From Enoplolaimus lenunculus (lineage: Eukaryota > Nematoda > Enoplea > Enoplida > Thoracostomopsidae): DNA of 64,000 bases. The stretch covers positions 62,001 through 126,000 of the forward strand of contig JASANG010002156.1 of NCBI GenBank assembly GCA_030248215.1, written 5' to 3'. The notes beneath the pieces were generated by a model. That model was not told the origin of the DNA. It saw only the letters and a program-made list of their open reading frames with translations, and searched no databases. The translations under genes were made by a program, and so were the position numbers. Shown piece by piece: positions 12,277-22,634 of this stretch (the stretch's first letter is position 1; each line of letters begins with the position of its first letter).

Positions 12277-12702
12277 GTGAGTAAACACGTACGACCAGTT
12301 GCTAATATATAAATGTTGTAACTTTCGAACCAATGCTTGATTAGGTTTCAAATTCAGCTCGTTTTTTGCATTGCACTTGTCCTACTTTTGTGCCAATTTT
12401 GAGATCCGATATTCCAAAAGTTCCTCAGTTTAAAAACCGATCGCAAACTGGCTATAGATGCTATACCAGTGCACATTTGAGAATATGGGCTCTTAACTTT
12501 TGTGTGAGATAAATGTTTTTGAGTAATCGTCGCAAAAGTAAAACGCTATTTTGTACGCTTTTCGCGGTTCAAGCAACAACTTTCAAAACGTTTTACAAAC
12601 AAAAAATTAAGTTTCAAATATGTTTCAATTTAGTTTGTCCGCCGCTTTTTTGTTATTAAATTTCTTTCCCGTCATTCTTATTCGTTTACGCCATGCATGA
12701 CC

Positions 12703-12832
12703 CATCCAGACGCGTCTAAAACGCCCGCCCTTCGTTACCGATATATATCCGGTATTGCAACTGTCCGCATCCAGACGCGTCTAAAACGCCCGCCCTTCGT
12801 TACCGATATATATCCGGTATTGCAACTGTCCG
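12703..12832. repeat. Perfect 65-bp tandem duplication
   Basis: Bases 12703-12767 and 12768-12832 appear identical, both starting CATCCAGACGCGTCTAAAAC and ending GCAACTGTCCG. The unit overlaps the interior of the GTAGTGACCCGAATAA-family element. Identity of the copies implies a recent event. Confidence 0.85.
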
Positions 12833-13087
12833 TTGAATTTAACGTTTGTTTTGTACTAAAACCTTGAGCGACAATGCAAGGTCATACTTAGGAATGTATA
12901 TACTTTCAAAACTTAAATATGCTTTAAAAATGAGTCATTTATACACAACAGTTATGGATAATTGACATTAATGGACCGTAATCAGTGTTTAGGGCCTCCA
13001 TCCGCTTACGGACTCTGATTAGGGATACAGACTTCCATTCATTGGCACTCAAAATGGGGAGCCCCTCTTATTCGGGTCACTACAGTA
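12736..13087 (+). mobile_element. GTAGTGACCCGAATAA-family element, right part
   Basis: Interior words shared with 8560-8740 lead to the right terminus CTTATTCGGGTCACTACAGT at 13067-13087, the inverse of the left terminus at 8494. It lies about 50 bases before the innexin first exon, so its tip may be part of the promoter or 5' UTR region. Confidence 0.5.
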
Positions 13088-13125
13088 CCTTCCTGTATAT
13101 ATCTGTCACTTGGTAGCACTAAGCG

Positions 13126-13135
13126 AATTTCAGGC
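13126..13135 (+). other. 3' splice site directly upstream of the innexin start
   Basis: GAATTTCAG ends two bases before the ATG at 13136. An acceptor this close to a start codon is the usual layout of spliced-leader trans-splicing in nematodes. It could equally be a cis-acceptor for upstream exons (see 10509-12276). Which one applies is not decidable from sequence alone. Confidence 0.5.
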
Positions 13136-16100
13136 ATGCTTCTATTCTACTTATCGTCCGTGATCAGTAACCTTCAACCGCGATTTGACGATGATTTTGT
13201 CGACCAACTCAATCATTACTACACTGCAATGTTACTGATACTGTTTGCCATGGTCGTTTCAGCGAAACAATACATCGGTCATGCGATCCAGTGTTGGGTT
13301 CCGGCGACGTTTACCGAACCAATGGAACAGTATACTGAAAACTATTGTTGGATTCAACCCAAATACTGGCTACCGTTTGATGTTGAACCGGCAAGGTACG
13401 TCATCATATTGCTGCATTTCACAGAGTAATTGCCAGGATTTTATTCTGACAGCGGATAACGAAGTCAAATTTGTTTGAGACAGAGAAAATTTGTAGAACT
13501 CAGAGGTTTTCATTTCGAGACTGGATAATTTGGTCAATTTTTTGGGAGAGAGAAAATTTTGTGAACCGTCAGGATTTCATTTCGAAAGTATTTGGTCAAT
13601 TTTTATGGGGAGTGAGAAAATGTTGAGAACCCTGAGGATTTCATTTCGAGAGTGAATAAGTAGGTCAATTTTTTAGGAGCGAGTCCGTCACTGTGCGGTA
13701 TCCTGCGCAAATAACTCAAGTACAATATCATGTAAGTGACGGACGGTGACGGACGGCGTCACTCCACAAGAAGAATAGCACAACCCTTAATTTATGAGAA
13801 TTTTATCATTCAACACTATACAGTTATCCATATGTATAATTATTAACAAATGTCAAAAGTTAAATAGCTGCTTCGTTACGAGTTTCACTTTCGCTGGAAC
13901 ATTGATTTTTCCGGTTTCAATTCCAATTACTTTTCCGACACGAAAACCGGGTCTTTACGTTGTATTGAAACACAGCGGAAACTATTAAACTAATACCGTG
14001 TTTTTTGCAGCAGTGAACAAACAACAAATTCGCCACAATCCCAACGAGAAATAGTTGGCTACTATCAATGGGTTCCATTCATACTTTGCGTGCAAGCGTT
14101 GCTATTTTTTGTTCCGTGTCTATTTTGGCGTGCAACGATGCATTGTGATTCAGGTGATATTTATTGAACCTGTAAAATGAAATTTTTTTAAAATTAAAGC
14201 TTTCTTAAAACCTCAAATTTTACATCGAATTAAATTTTTTGGAATTTGGCCTCATCACCACGCATCTGATTTATACTATTAATAGTTGACTCTCAGATGC
14301 TCATAGTTGAATTTTGTGATTTCATTTTAAAGGTTGCGCTATACTTGACGTCCGGCGCCGTCGTGACGGACGGCGTGGTACACGGACGGCGCCGTACGTC
14401 AATAAAAGTATAGCGCAACCGCTACACACGTTATGGTGGTCTTTTTAAATTTTTTTTTCCAGAGTCTAAAACAGAACTCAACAAAATTGGCAGCGTGGGT
14501 GTTTAGACTTAAAAATTTTAGATTTAAACCTAGAAAAAATCATCGAAATCGCACGCGCATGCCAATTGATGGACGAAGAAGTGCGTGCGGATACGCTGGA
14601 TTTAATATGTGGCTACTTAGAAGACCGGTTCCGATTCAAAGACAACGCTTCAAACTTAGGCTCAGGGGCAGCGGACAAATTGTTATTTTCGCTCAAGAAA
14701 CCGTCAAACTCATTTAAATATGGGCTTCGAAAGCGATGGGCGTTGCCAAAACGATGCCCGAATTGTATTAAATGTATTCGAAATTTGACTTCAAGATTGA
14801 CAGCAAAAATGAACATAAGTCATGAGCGAAGCCGGAAATTTCCGGCACGAAGTGGTATTAAACTTACAATAATTTATATCGTCACCAAGTTGCTGTATTC
14901 GCTGAATGCGGTAGGCCAATTTGTTGCGTTAAACTATTTTTTGGGAACCCACAATTCATTGTTGACCTGGTATCGTGTTATACGTCAGTTGTTCAGTTCA
15001 ACTGAATGGGAAGACACAGGTTAGTGGTATATGCGTAGCAAGGATGTTTGGTTTGACGTGGTCCACTGCGTACCTGGTTTTTGAAATTACTGGAGACAGC
15101 CACGGTCTCTGTGTATCGGTTTTAGGTACGTCCCACGGTTGGTGTGAAAAATGTTACAGAATAAAAAAAACTGATACTAATATCCAAGCCGGGTTTAGTC
15201 TGAGAAGACCTCTTCAATCAGAATGCGAGAGATTTCAATAAAAATTTTGGGTACAGAGAGCCTTTAGTAGTGATAGGCGCAAAGCCAAAAATGCCAAAAA
15301 TATCTCTGACAAGAGGAAATTGGTCAAAATGGGTATAAAAGGGAACGCTAGTATTGTAAATCACCAAGCAGAGTTTCATATATATAAAGGAATATCTATG
15401 AATTGACAAAAACGCAGTTAACACTTGATATGATATTTTAGTTGTACTGACAAATTACTCACTAATGGTTTATATACCGGTTACAGGTCCCGTATATGGC
15501 TTAAAATTTGAAGCTTTTGTTTAGGGTTATGTCTATGTTGTTCGTTATAGAGTTTAGCTTAGAATATTAAAAATCTTGGAATATAGTTTACATTAACGTG
15601 CCCAACATTTAAGTTTAAACCTTATGCTAACTCTTAGTGTAAGGATAAATGTAAAACTAAGCGTTAGTCTAAAAGCGTAAAAAGAATGTATAAAATAGAG
15701 CGCACGTAAATTTGAGTTGTGCCCACGCTCTGGAAACAGAGATGGTCTCAAATGGCTGGATGCTATACATTTTTAACACCAAATTTAAAATTATTGAAAC
15801 TACAAACAAAACTTTATAGGACATTTTCCACGTGTCACATTGTGCGATTTTGAAGTTCGCGTACTCGGTAACGTACACAGACACACAGTACAATGTGTAA
15901 TTATGATCAATATGTTTAACGAAAAAATATTCATTTTCCTAATGTTCTGGTTCGCCGTTGTTTCCATTGTGACCGTGGCAAGCGCTGCCTACTGGCACTG
16001 TGTCGCATGCAATCCAAGTTGTAATTTGAAATTCATTCGAAAATACGTGTCAACAGCGATGTCAATGCGTGAATTGCAACAATTTTGCAACATCGATGTT

Positions 16101-16706
16101 GCGAATGAATTCGGCGACGTCGAAAACAGTAACAACAACAACAATAACAACAACAACAACAACACCAACAACAACAGCAACAACAATAACAATAACAACA
16201 ACAACAACAACCACAACAACAATAATAATAATAATCATAATAATAATAATAATAACAATAATAATAAGAAGAAGAATAATATTGCCGTTGTTGATCGCTA
16301 CGAATCCCAGTTAGCTAATCGCGGCTTCACAAGAAATGAAGAGGCCGAAAAGAAAATCAATCACCAAAAACGGCAGTCAACAGCATCTCTAAACATTCCG
16401 GAACCATGTGACGCCGTTAGAAAACCGACCGGAACCAACTTAAATCTAGTACAGGAATATCGTATGTTGAAATCGTTTGTGCGAGACTTTCTGAGATATG
16501 ACGGTGTATTTGTGTTTCGCATGATTGCAATTCATGCTGGCGAAATGGTGACTTGTGATTTAGTGACAGAACTGTGGCGCTCGTACAAACAACAATGGTT
16601 GGAGACCGCTGATTCGGTTCAAAATTGGGCTGACAATTTGAGGACTAAGCTTAGCGATGCATCAACTGAGTCTGTGCGTAGCGAAAAGATGAAAACTGTC
16701 GTATAA
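13136..16706 (+). CDS. inx: Innexin (invertebrate gap-junction channel protein)
   Basis: Exons 13136-13395, 14011-14153, 14522-15019 and 15820-16706 join in phase to 595 codons plus stop. It starts MLLFYLSS and carries the family hallmarks in order: [16 protein letters not shown] before TM1, [15 protein letters not shown], the loop-1 [16 protein letters not shown] at TM2, TM3 near [29 protein letters not shown] with the extracellular cysteines, [10 protein letters not shown] at TM4, and the cytoplasmic [17 protein letters not shown]. Innexins form six- or eight-subunit hemichannels that dock between cells and pass ions and metabolites. EQY-ENYCW is typical of nematode innexins. A long poly-Asn run (about 16131-16278, AAC/AAT codons) is inserted between TM4 and the conserved C-terminal block and makes the protein longer than the usual 370-450 residues. 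The ATG sits two bases after a splice acceptor. Confidence 0.95.
13688..13788. mobile_element. Degraded GACGG-core small element in innexin intron 1
   Basis: CACTGTGCGGTATCCTGCGC near the left and GTGACGGACGGTGACGGACGG, broken by short spacers, before AGAATAGCACAACC at the right resemble the core and right end of the GCGCTATACTT family. Confidence 0.35.
14332..14420. mobile_element. Intact 89-bp fold-back MITE, GCGCTATACTT family
   Basis: GGTTGCGCTATACTT (14332-14346) is exactly inverted at 14406-14420, and the next bases (GACGT, CGGCGCCGTC) also mirror each other. Almost the whole element therefore folds on itself. It lies in innexin intron 2. It is the best-preserved member of a family with at least three other copies here. 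I could not assign a target duplication. Confidence 0.75.
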
Positions 16707-18228
16707 GTTTTGAGTCCAAGGGAGACGAGTCCACTGTGGACGTCTTCGTCACCCCGTTGGTCCAAGATGTTTTCAATACATTAAAACAATTCTATGTTAG
16801 AAAAAGTTTTTTGTCCCTATAGAGATATATTTTTCACCCTTCTACTGACAATTAATGATTGCGGGGTTGGCCCATGTAAAGATCAGGGGCGGAGAGTTTT
16901 TCTGTGGGACTATAATAGAGTATTAGACTAATTTTTTGCTTGGCTTAGGCTTAGGCTTAGGCTTAGGAATATGCTAATTCTTACGCGTAGATTTAGGTTT
17001 AGGCTTAGACTTAGGCTCTGGAATATGCTTATAATACAGTTCCGGCCCTGTTCTTTACATTGGCCGCAGTAGCTTGATAAAGAGGTACGGTGGTGACCAG
17101 AGTAAGAAAGATAATAGTAATTTCGGCTCTTCAGAACGTTCCTCCCTTGTTATTAGGTTACAGACAGCAGTGTTGCGCACGGCCAGGAAGAGGCCGGTCG
17201 GTCAGTAATTGCTTATCACAGAAAAAGCTAGAAAACTTTGTGACATGGTCAACTTAACATTTCTGATCTTATTTTTAGATTTCGATTCTAAAACTTACCT
17301 GAATTCCGAGATGTTGCGTTGTGTTTTATCATTATGGTCAATGTTCATATTGAATCACTAATTGAAACTGTGGTGAGATAAACCGCTTCAAACAATTTTG
17401 GTCCCATTGTTTCTTAGCAAAATTCAGTGAAATCTTTCAGTGGAGTATATAAAACTATATTTAAACTAAAAAGAAAAAAACGCCGGAGGCAGATCTAAAA
17501 CAATTGGTGTAGGATCTAAACGTAACGATATATTCTGTTATATAAATGTTTGATAATCTTTAAAATTATATGATAAAAGTTCGTTAAAGAACGTACTTTT
17601 ATAAGACTTGAGTATGCTGCTATGAATATAGCTAACATATAGTTTTTGAGTAACTAACCAAATTCTGTGCTGCACATCATCACTCTTATTGATTCAGACT
17701 CAAAATATTAACCCCAATTCTTATTTAAATCGTCTTATTTGGGTCACTGTAGTGTTGTTAAAATAATAAATATATATACACGGTTTCTGGCAATAATCAT
17801 ACATTGACCATTCAAATGCAATTGTTTTGCAAACTGTCTGCGAATTTGGACTCATCAGCTGAGTTTTACAGTTTCTAGTGGAAAGCGGATGTGAAAAATA
17901 GAGACTGAACTCAATTAGTTGTGCCGGAGCCAGGAGACCACTCAAAATTAGGTATTTATAATTGAAATGACGTTGAATTTGCTAATTTTAGCAATAATCT
18001 GTGAAGTGTCGCCTTGATAATTCTCCACGCAAAACAAACACACTGCGAAAGCTTCAACTAGAGATGTGCCGTTGGGCCAATGTTACTTTAAGGGGCGTAA
18101 CAGTTGATTGAGCGTATTCCTAAGCCTAGCCTAAGCGTTGCAAAAATGTGTTCCTAAGCCTAAGAAGCCAATGTGTAGCACAGGGACTTAAAGTTTTCCA
18201 CGGTGGAAAACTTATAACCAGGAGTGCA
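16707..18228. other. Intergenic DNA downstream of innexin
   Basis: No supported gene. It contains an ATTAAA about 70 bases after the innexin stop, TTAGGC-like repeats (16945-17025), the right tip of a GTAGTGACC-family element (17733-17752), scattered CCTAAGC words near 18120-18170, and a near-perfect palindrome GTTTTCCACGGTGGAAAAC at 18192-18210. Confidence 0.5.
16945..17025 (+). repeat. Interstitial TTAGGC hexamers
   Basis: TTAGGC occurs three times in tandem (16945-16962), followed by TTAGGA and, after about 20 bases, degenerate units (TTAGGT, TTAGGC, TTAGAC, TTAGGC). TTAGGC is the nematode telomere repeat. Here it is internal, short and decayed. Similar decayed words occur at 18120-18170 and 49155-49235. 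Confidence 0.65.
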
Positions 18229-20143
18229 GCGGAGCAACTCCTGTATGACAGCCAGATTTTCTGCTGTTTTGGTAGAAAAATTAAGAAAATTTAATGCCTA
18301 GATTTTCCCCTGGGTTGGTAGGGAAAATCTGAAGCAAAGGTTTTGGTTGAAAAACGGGAAAAGTGTAAAACTGGAAAATTCAAGCGAAGGGTATAGGTTT
18401 TGGTTGGAAAACAGGAAAAGTGGAAAATTGAAATGCCTAGATATTTTCCTGGTTAGTAAGTGATATCTGGAGCAAAGGTATTGGTTGGAAAACGGGAAAA
18501 GTGGAAAACTGGAAAATTCAAGCGTAGGGCATAGGTTTTGGTTGGAAAACAGGAAAAGTGGAAAATTGATATGCCTAGATTTTACCCTGGGTTGGTTGGG
18601 AAAATCTGAAGCACAGGTTTTGGTTGTAAAACGGGAACAGTGGAAATTCTAATGCCTAGATTTTTACCTTGGGTTGGTAGGGAAAATCTGAAACAAAGTT
18701 TTGGGTTGGAAAACGGGAAAAGTGGAAAATTTTAATGCCCAGATTTTACCCTGGGTTGGTAGGGATATCTGAAGCATAGGTTTTGGTTGGAAAACGGGAA
18801 AATTCAAACGTAGTGCATAGGTTTTGGTTGGAAAACGGAAAAAGTGGAAAATTTTAATGCCCAGATTTTACCCTGGGTTGGTAGGGATATCTGAAGCATA
18901 GGTTTTGGTTGGAAAACGGGAAAATTCAAACGTAGTGCATAGGTTTTGGTTGGAAAACGGAAAAAGTGAAAAATTTTAATGCCTAGATTTTTCCCTGGGT
19001 TGGTAGGGAAAATCTGAAGCATAGCTTTTGGTTGGAAAACGGGAAAAGTGGAAAATTTTAATGCTCAGATTTTACCCTGGGTTGGTAGGGATATCTGAAG
19101 CATAGGTTTTGGTTGGAAAACGGGAAAATTCAAACGTAGTGCATAGGTTTTGGTTGGAAAACGGAAAAAGTGGAAAATTTTAATGCCTAAATTTTACCCT
19201 AGGTTGGTGCTAGGGAAAATCTGAAGCATAGGTTTGGTTGGAAAACGGGAAAAGTGGAAAATTCTAATGCATAGTTTTTTACATTTGGTTGATAGGGATA
19301 ATCTGAAGCATAGGCTTTGGTTGGAAAACGGTAAAAGTGGAAAATTCTAATGCCTATTTACCCTGGGTTGGTTAGAAAAATCTAAAGCATTGGTTTTGGT
19401 TGAAAACGGGAAAAGTGGAAAATTCAAACATAGGGCAATGCCTAGATTTCACCCTAGGTTGGTACTTAGGGAAAATCTGAAGCATAGCTTTTGGTTGGAG
19501 AAGGGAAAAGTGCAAAATTCTAATGCCTAGATTTTTACCCTGGGTTGGTAGGGAAAATCTGAAGCATATGTTTTGGTTGGAAAACGGGAAAAGTAGAAAA
19601 TTGAAACGCCTAGATATTTTCTTGGTTAGTAAGAAGTACCTGAAGCCTATGTTTTGGTTGGAAAACGAAAAAAGTGGAAAATTCAAGCGTAGGGCATAGG
19701 TTTTGGTTGGAAAAGGGAAAAGTTTAATGCCTAGATGTTCTCTTGGTTGGTAGGAAAAATCCGAAGCACAGGTTTGGCTGCAAAACTGGATTATTTCAAC
19801 GCTTAGATTTACCCTGGGTTGGTAGGAAAAATCTAAAGCACAGGCTTGGTTTGGAAAACGGGGACGGTGTAAAATTAAAATACCTAGATTTTCCCTTAAG
19901 CTTTTAAAATATCCACTTTTCCAGGTTTCCAAACAAACTTTACGCTACAGTTTTCCGTACCAACCATAGAGAAAATCTAGGCGTTTAAATTTCCACTTTT
20001 CCAAACAAACTTTACACTAAAGATTTCCCTACCGAACCAGGGAATGTCCAGGCTAATGAATTTCCCCCTTTTCCCAGCAAGACCTATGCCTGTGATTTTT
20101 CTTACCAACCAACGGAAAATCAGGCCGTCATACAGGAGCCACC
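18229..20143. repeat. Tandem array (about 82- and 122-bp units) between inverted ends
   Basis: Roughly 17 units share GCCTAGATTTTACCCTGG, then GGTTGGTAGGGAAAATCTGAAGC, then TTTTGGTTGGAAAACGGG (each quoted in part). Units are about 82 bp, or about 122 bp when the GTAGTGCATAGGTTTTGG subunit is doubled. From about 19905 the units run in the opposite orientation. The flanks match inversely: CTCCTGTATGACAGCC at 18238-18253 against the complement near 20122-20138. The array therefore looks like the inside of a fold-back or TIR element, not plain satellite DNA. Long open frames across it are by-products of the repeat. Confidence 0.8.
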
Positions 20144-21343
20144 CTACAAAACCGGAAGCCCCTGTTCTTATACATGGGCCGCCTAAGCCTCAGCAAAAAA
20201 TAATCTAGAATCTAAACCTACTCTTTTATATACCCACCAGAAACCCGGACGTCCCTTGGGCCTGCCGTGGTATTGGTATTCGGCACTTATGATGAGTACC
20301 GGCATCCGCACTGCAAAAAACGGCCGATTCTTTGTCGAACCTTTTTGCACAAAGCAGTGAGTTGGAATGCTATCGTTGGCGTACGTCCGATCAGAACTGA
20401 TATCTCTTGCGTTTGAAAAAATAATTGAAAAATACCGTTCTGATAAATAATGTTTTATACTTAATATTAAATTGGAAATGGCATATTTTAAAAATAAAAA
20501 TTGGCATCCGCGCATCCCTAGTTACTTCTTCATTGCAGATATACTGCTTTGTAACATTTGGATTCCAAATGAAACTCACTGATCCATAATCTGAAAATCT
20601 TGTGGTGCATTTTTATTTAGTTTTAGAATGCTTGGTGAATATTTGTATACTCCAATTCGGCAAAAAAAGATAATATCATTGTTATATATAGAACTGCGAA
20701 ATTTTGAATAATTGCGGAATGAATGGAGTTTTTCACCTGGTACGGCTTGACAGTCATCCGAAACAATTCTAATTTCATGTGGCCGTAAAAAGCCGCAATG
20801 TCAAGTGAATCGAAAAGAAGCAAAAAATTACAGTTCAAATCATTTCGTGGGCATGACACATACTATTAATATATTTCGCTCTACTTAATTCAAAACTACC
20901 AAGCGGTATATTTTCATTATAAGACTCTCACATCACGCATATCTTATACATCATTTGAAATTCGTACAAACTTCATATACTAAATAATACACCCACAGTG
21001 TCCAACCCATTCTGTATTTTACGTGTTGAACTTTTCTTAATTGCACAAATCACTACCAAAAAATAATTTCTATAAACATCAGCTAGATTGCATAGTAAAA
21101 CTATTGGCGGATGCAAACCACTCAAGCCTAAGTACTTAGGACCCCAACAGGAACATGCCCTTTCGTCACAAGGTTCGGGATTGAATACTGCCTAAACTTC
21201 TACGTCCTTCCCAAAGTAACAAAAAATGAATTTCTCACATGATTAAAAATGGGTATGGACAATGAATTGGTGATGTCGAATATAAAAATACTGTGCTACA
21301 CAGCAGAACGCGTTGCAAAAGGGTTATTCTGTTGTAAATACCA

Positions 21344-21548
21344 CACTGCAAAAAAGTATTGAGTCAAATTGACCCTCTCCGAAATAGGCCCTACGGGACT
21401 ACACAAACTAAGTCAAATTAGACTCGGACAGAGTCAAATCGACTCACTTCGTCGCACGTTTTCCTCTGGCGTAATTTTAATGCGACTCAGTCTGTGTAGT
21501 CCCGTAGAGCCTATTTCGGAGAGTCAATCTGACACATTTTTTGCAGTG
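21344..21548. mobile_element. 205-bp MITE with about 70-bp inverted ends
   Basis: CACTGCAAAAAAGTATTGAG at the left is mirrored by a right end finishing TTTTTTGCAGTG. The similarity continues inward through CTCCGAAATAGGC and ACGGGACTACACA on both arms, leaving a loop of roughly 60 bases. The arms differ at few positions, so the copy is fairly young. I saw no convincing target duplication. Confidence 0.75.
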
Positions 21549-22358
21549 CACTTTCCACACCAAATGCTCAGTGTGTTTCTATTTCCCGCTCACCAGCAAC
21601 TTACCAGCGAGTATACGGCAAATCAATAGTTATAACTCAAATTCGCTTCCGAATTACCAAATATACTAATAGCACGCAGAGCATACACAAATAAAACAGC
21701 AAAAACAAAATAATTTTGCCCTTAAAACTTTCTTAACAACATATATAGTGTTAAACTGTATCACGATCATTAGTCGCCCGACAACTTGTCTATCTGAAAT
21801 CTTGTCGACATCACAGCTTGCTAACCATCACCAAGTTTTAAGCAGGACAATCCGTTAGCTTAGGAAGCTATTGCGTGATAAGTTGTCCGAGTGAAGAATT
21901 GTCTTAGATTCGTAAACTAAAATACTTTTATTTCAGCAACGAAGCATAATGGCAAGCTAGTCCCAAGTATGTGTTACTACAAAAACAATTGGCATTGCAC
22001 TATTGCGTGTGAGCGGGGGGCCCTGATCCATGCGGCCAAATCCCACCTAGTTTGAAATTACCTTATAAAAAATGAAAGACAAAAATATAATTTAGCGCCA
22101 CCTTTCAGCTTCAAAATGTCAAATGTGTTAAGCATACAAAAACCTAAAAAATGCAAAATTTGTAGCTCCTTAATTTTTATCTCGAAGCCGTCTAAAAACC
22201 CACAAACCAATTTAGTTCTCCCTCCGAAAAAGCCGTTCCCCTCGCCAATCGCTTAGATTGGGCTAGCGAAATGCCGTAACAAAAAGCCTGAAAAGTCATA
22301 TTCTATATAATCTGTACCTAGCAGCATCAAAACAGCTTTCAAACTTATGTAACACCTC

Positions 22359-22634
22359 TCGCCTAATCCCCGATTTCACAGCACTCAAACGAAAAATATC
22401 CCTAAAACCTAACTAAACTAAAACGCCTACCAGGACCAGGTAGCATAATTGACGTTTGCGTAGACACAGGCTCGAACCCGCGCTACAAAATTCTTTCGCC
22501 TTATCTCAGATTTCACAGCATTCTAACGAAAAATATCCCAAAAACCCAACTGAACTACAGCGCATACCAGGACCAGGCAGCATAATTGATGTTTGCGTAG
22601 ACACTGGCTTGAACCGAACCCGCGCTACAAAATT
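22359..22634. repeat. Adjacent 137-bp direct duplication
   Basis: Copies 22359-22495 and 22496-22634 share GATTTCACAGCA, AACGAAAAATATCC, ACCAGGACCAGG and GCATAATTGA-GTTTGCGTAGACAC (short gap between). They differ at roughly one base in eight. Each ends in a CTCGAACCCGCGCTAC-like phrase, whose complement resembles a Pol III B box, so a SINE origin is possible. Confidence 0.7.

Noticed and set aside
18290-19905. Regular repeats resembling a CRISPR array
   Set aside because: The genome is eukaryotic, units are about 82-122 bp and diverged, there are no unique spacers, and the orientation flips inside the array.
19372-19932. 186-codon open frame on the minus strand with repeating Phe/Pro-rich phrases
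   Set aside because: It is the translation of the tandem array at 18229-20143. Its repetition follows the DNA unit, with no start context or splice sites.
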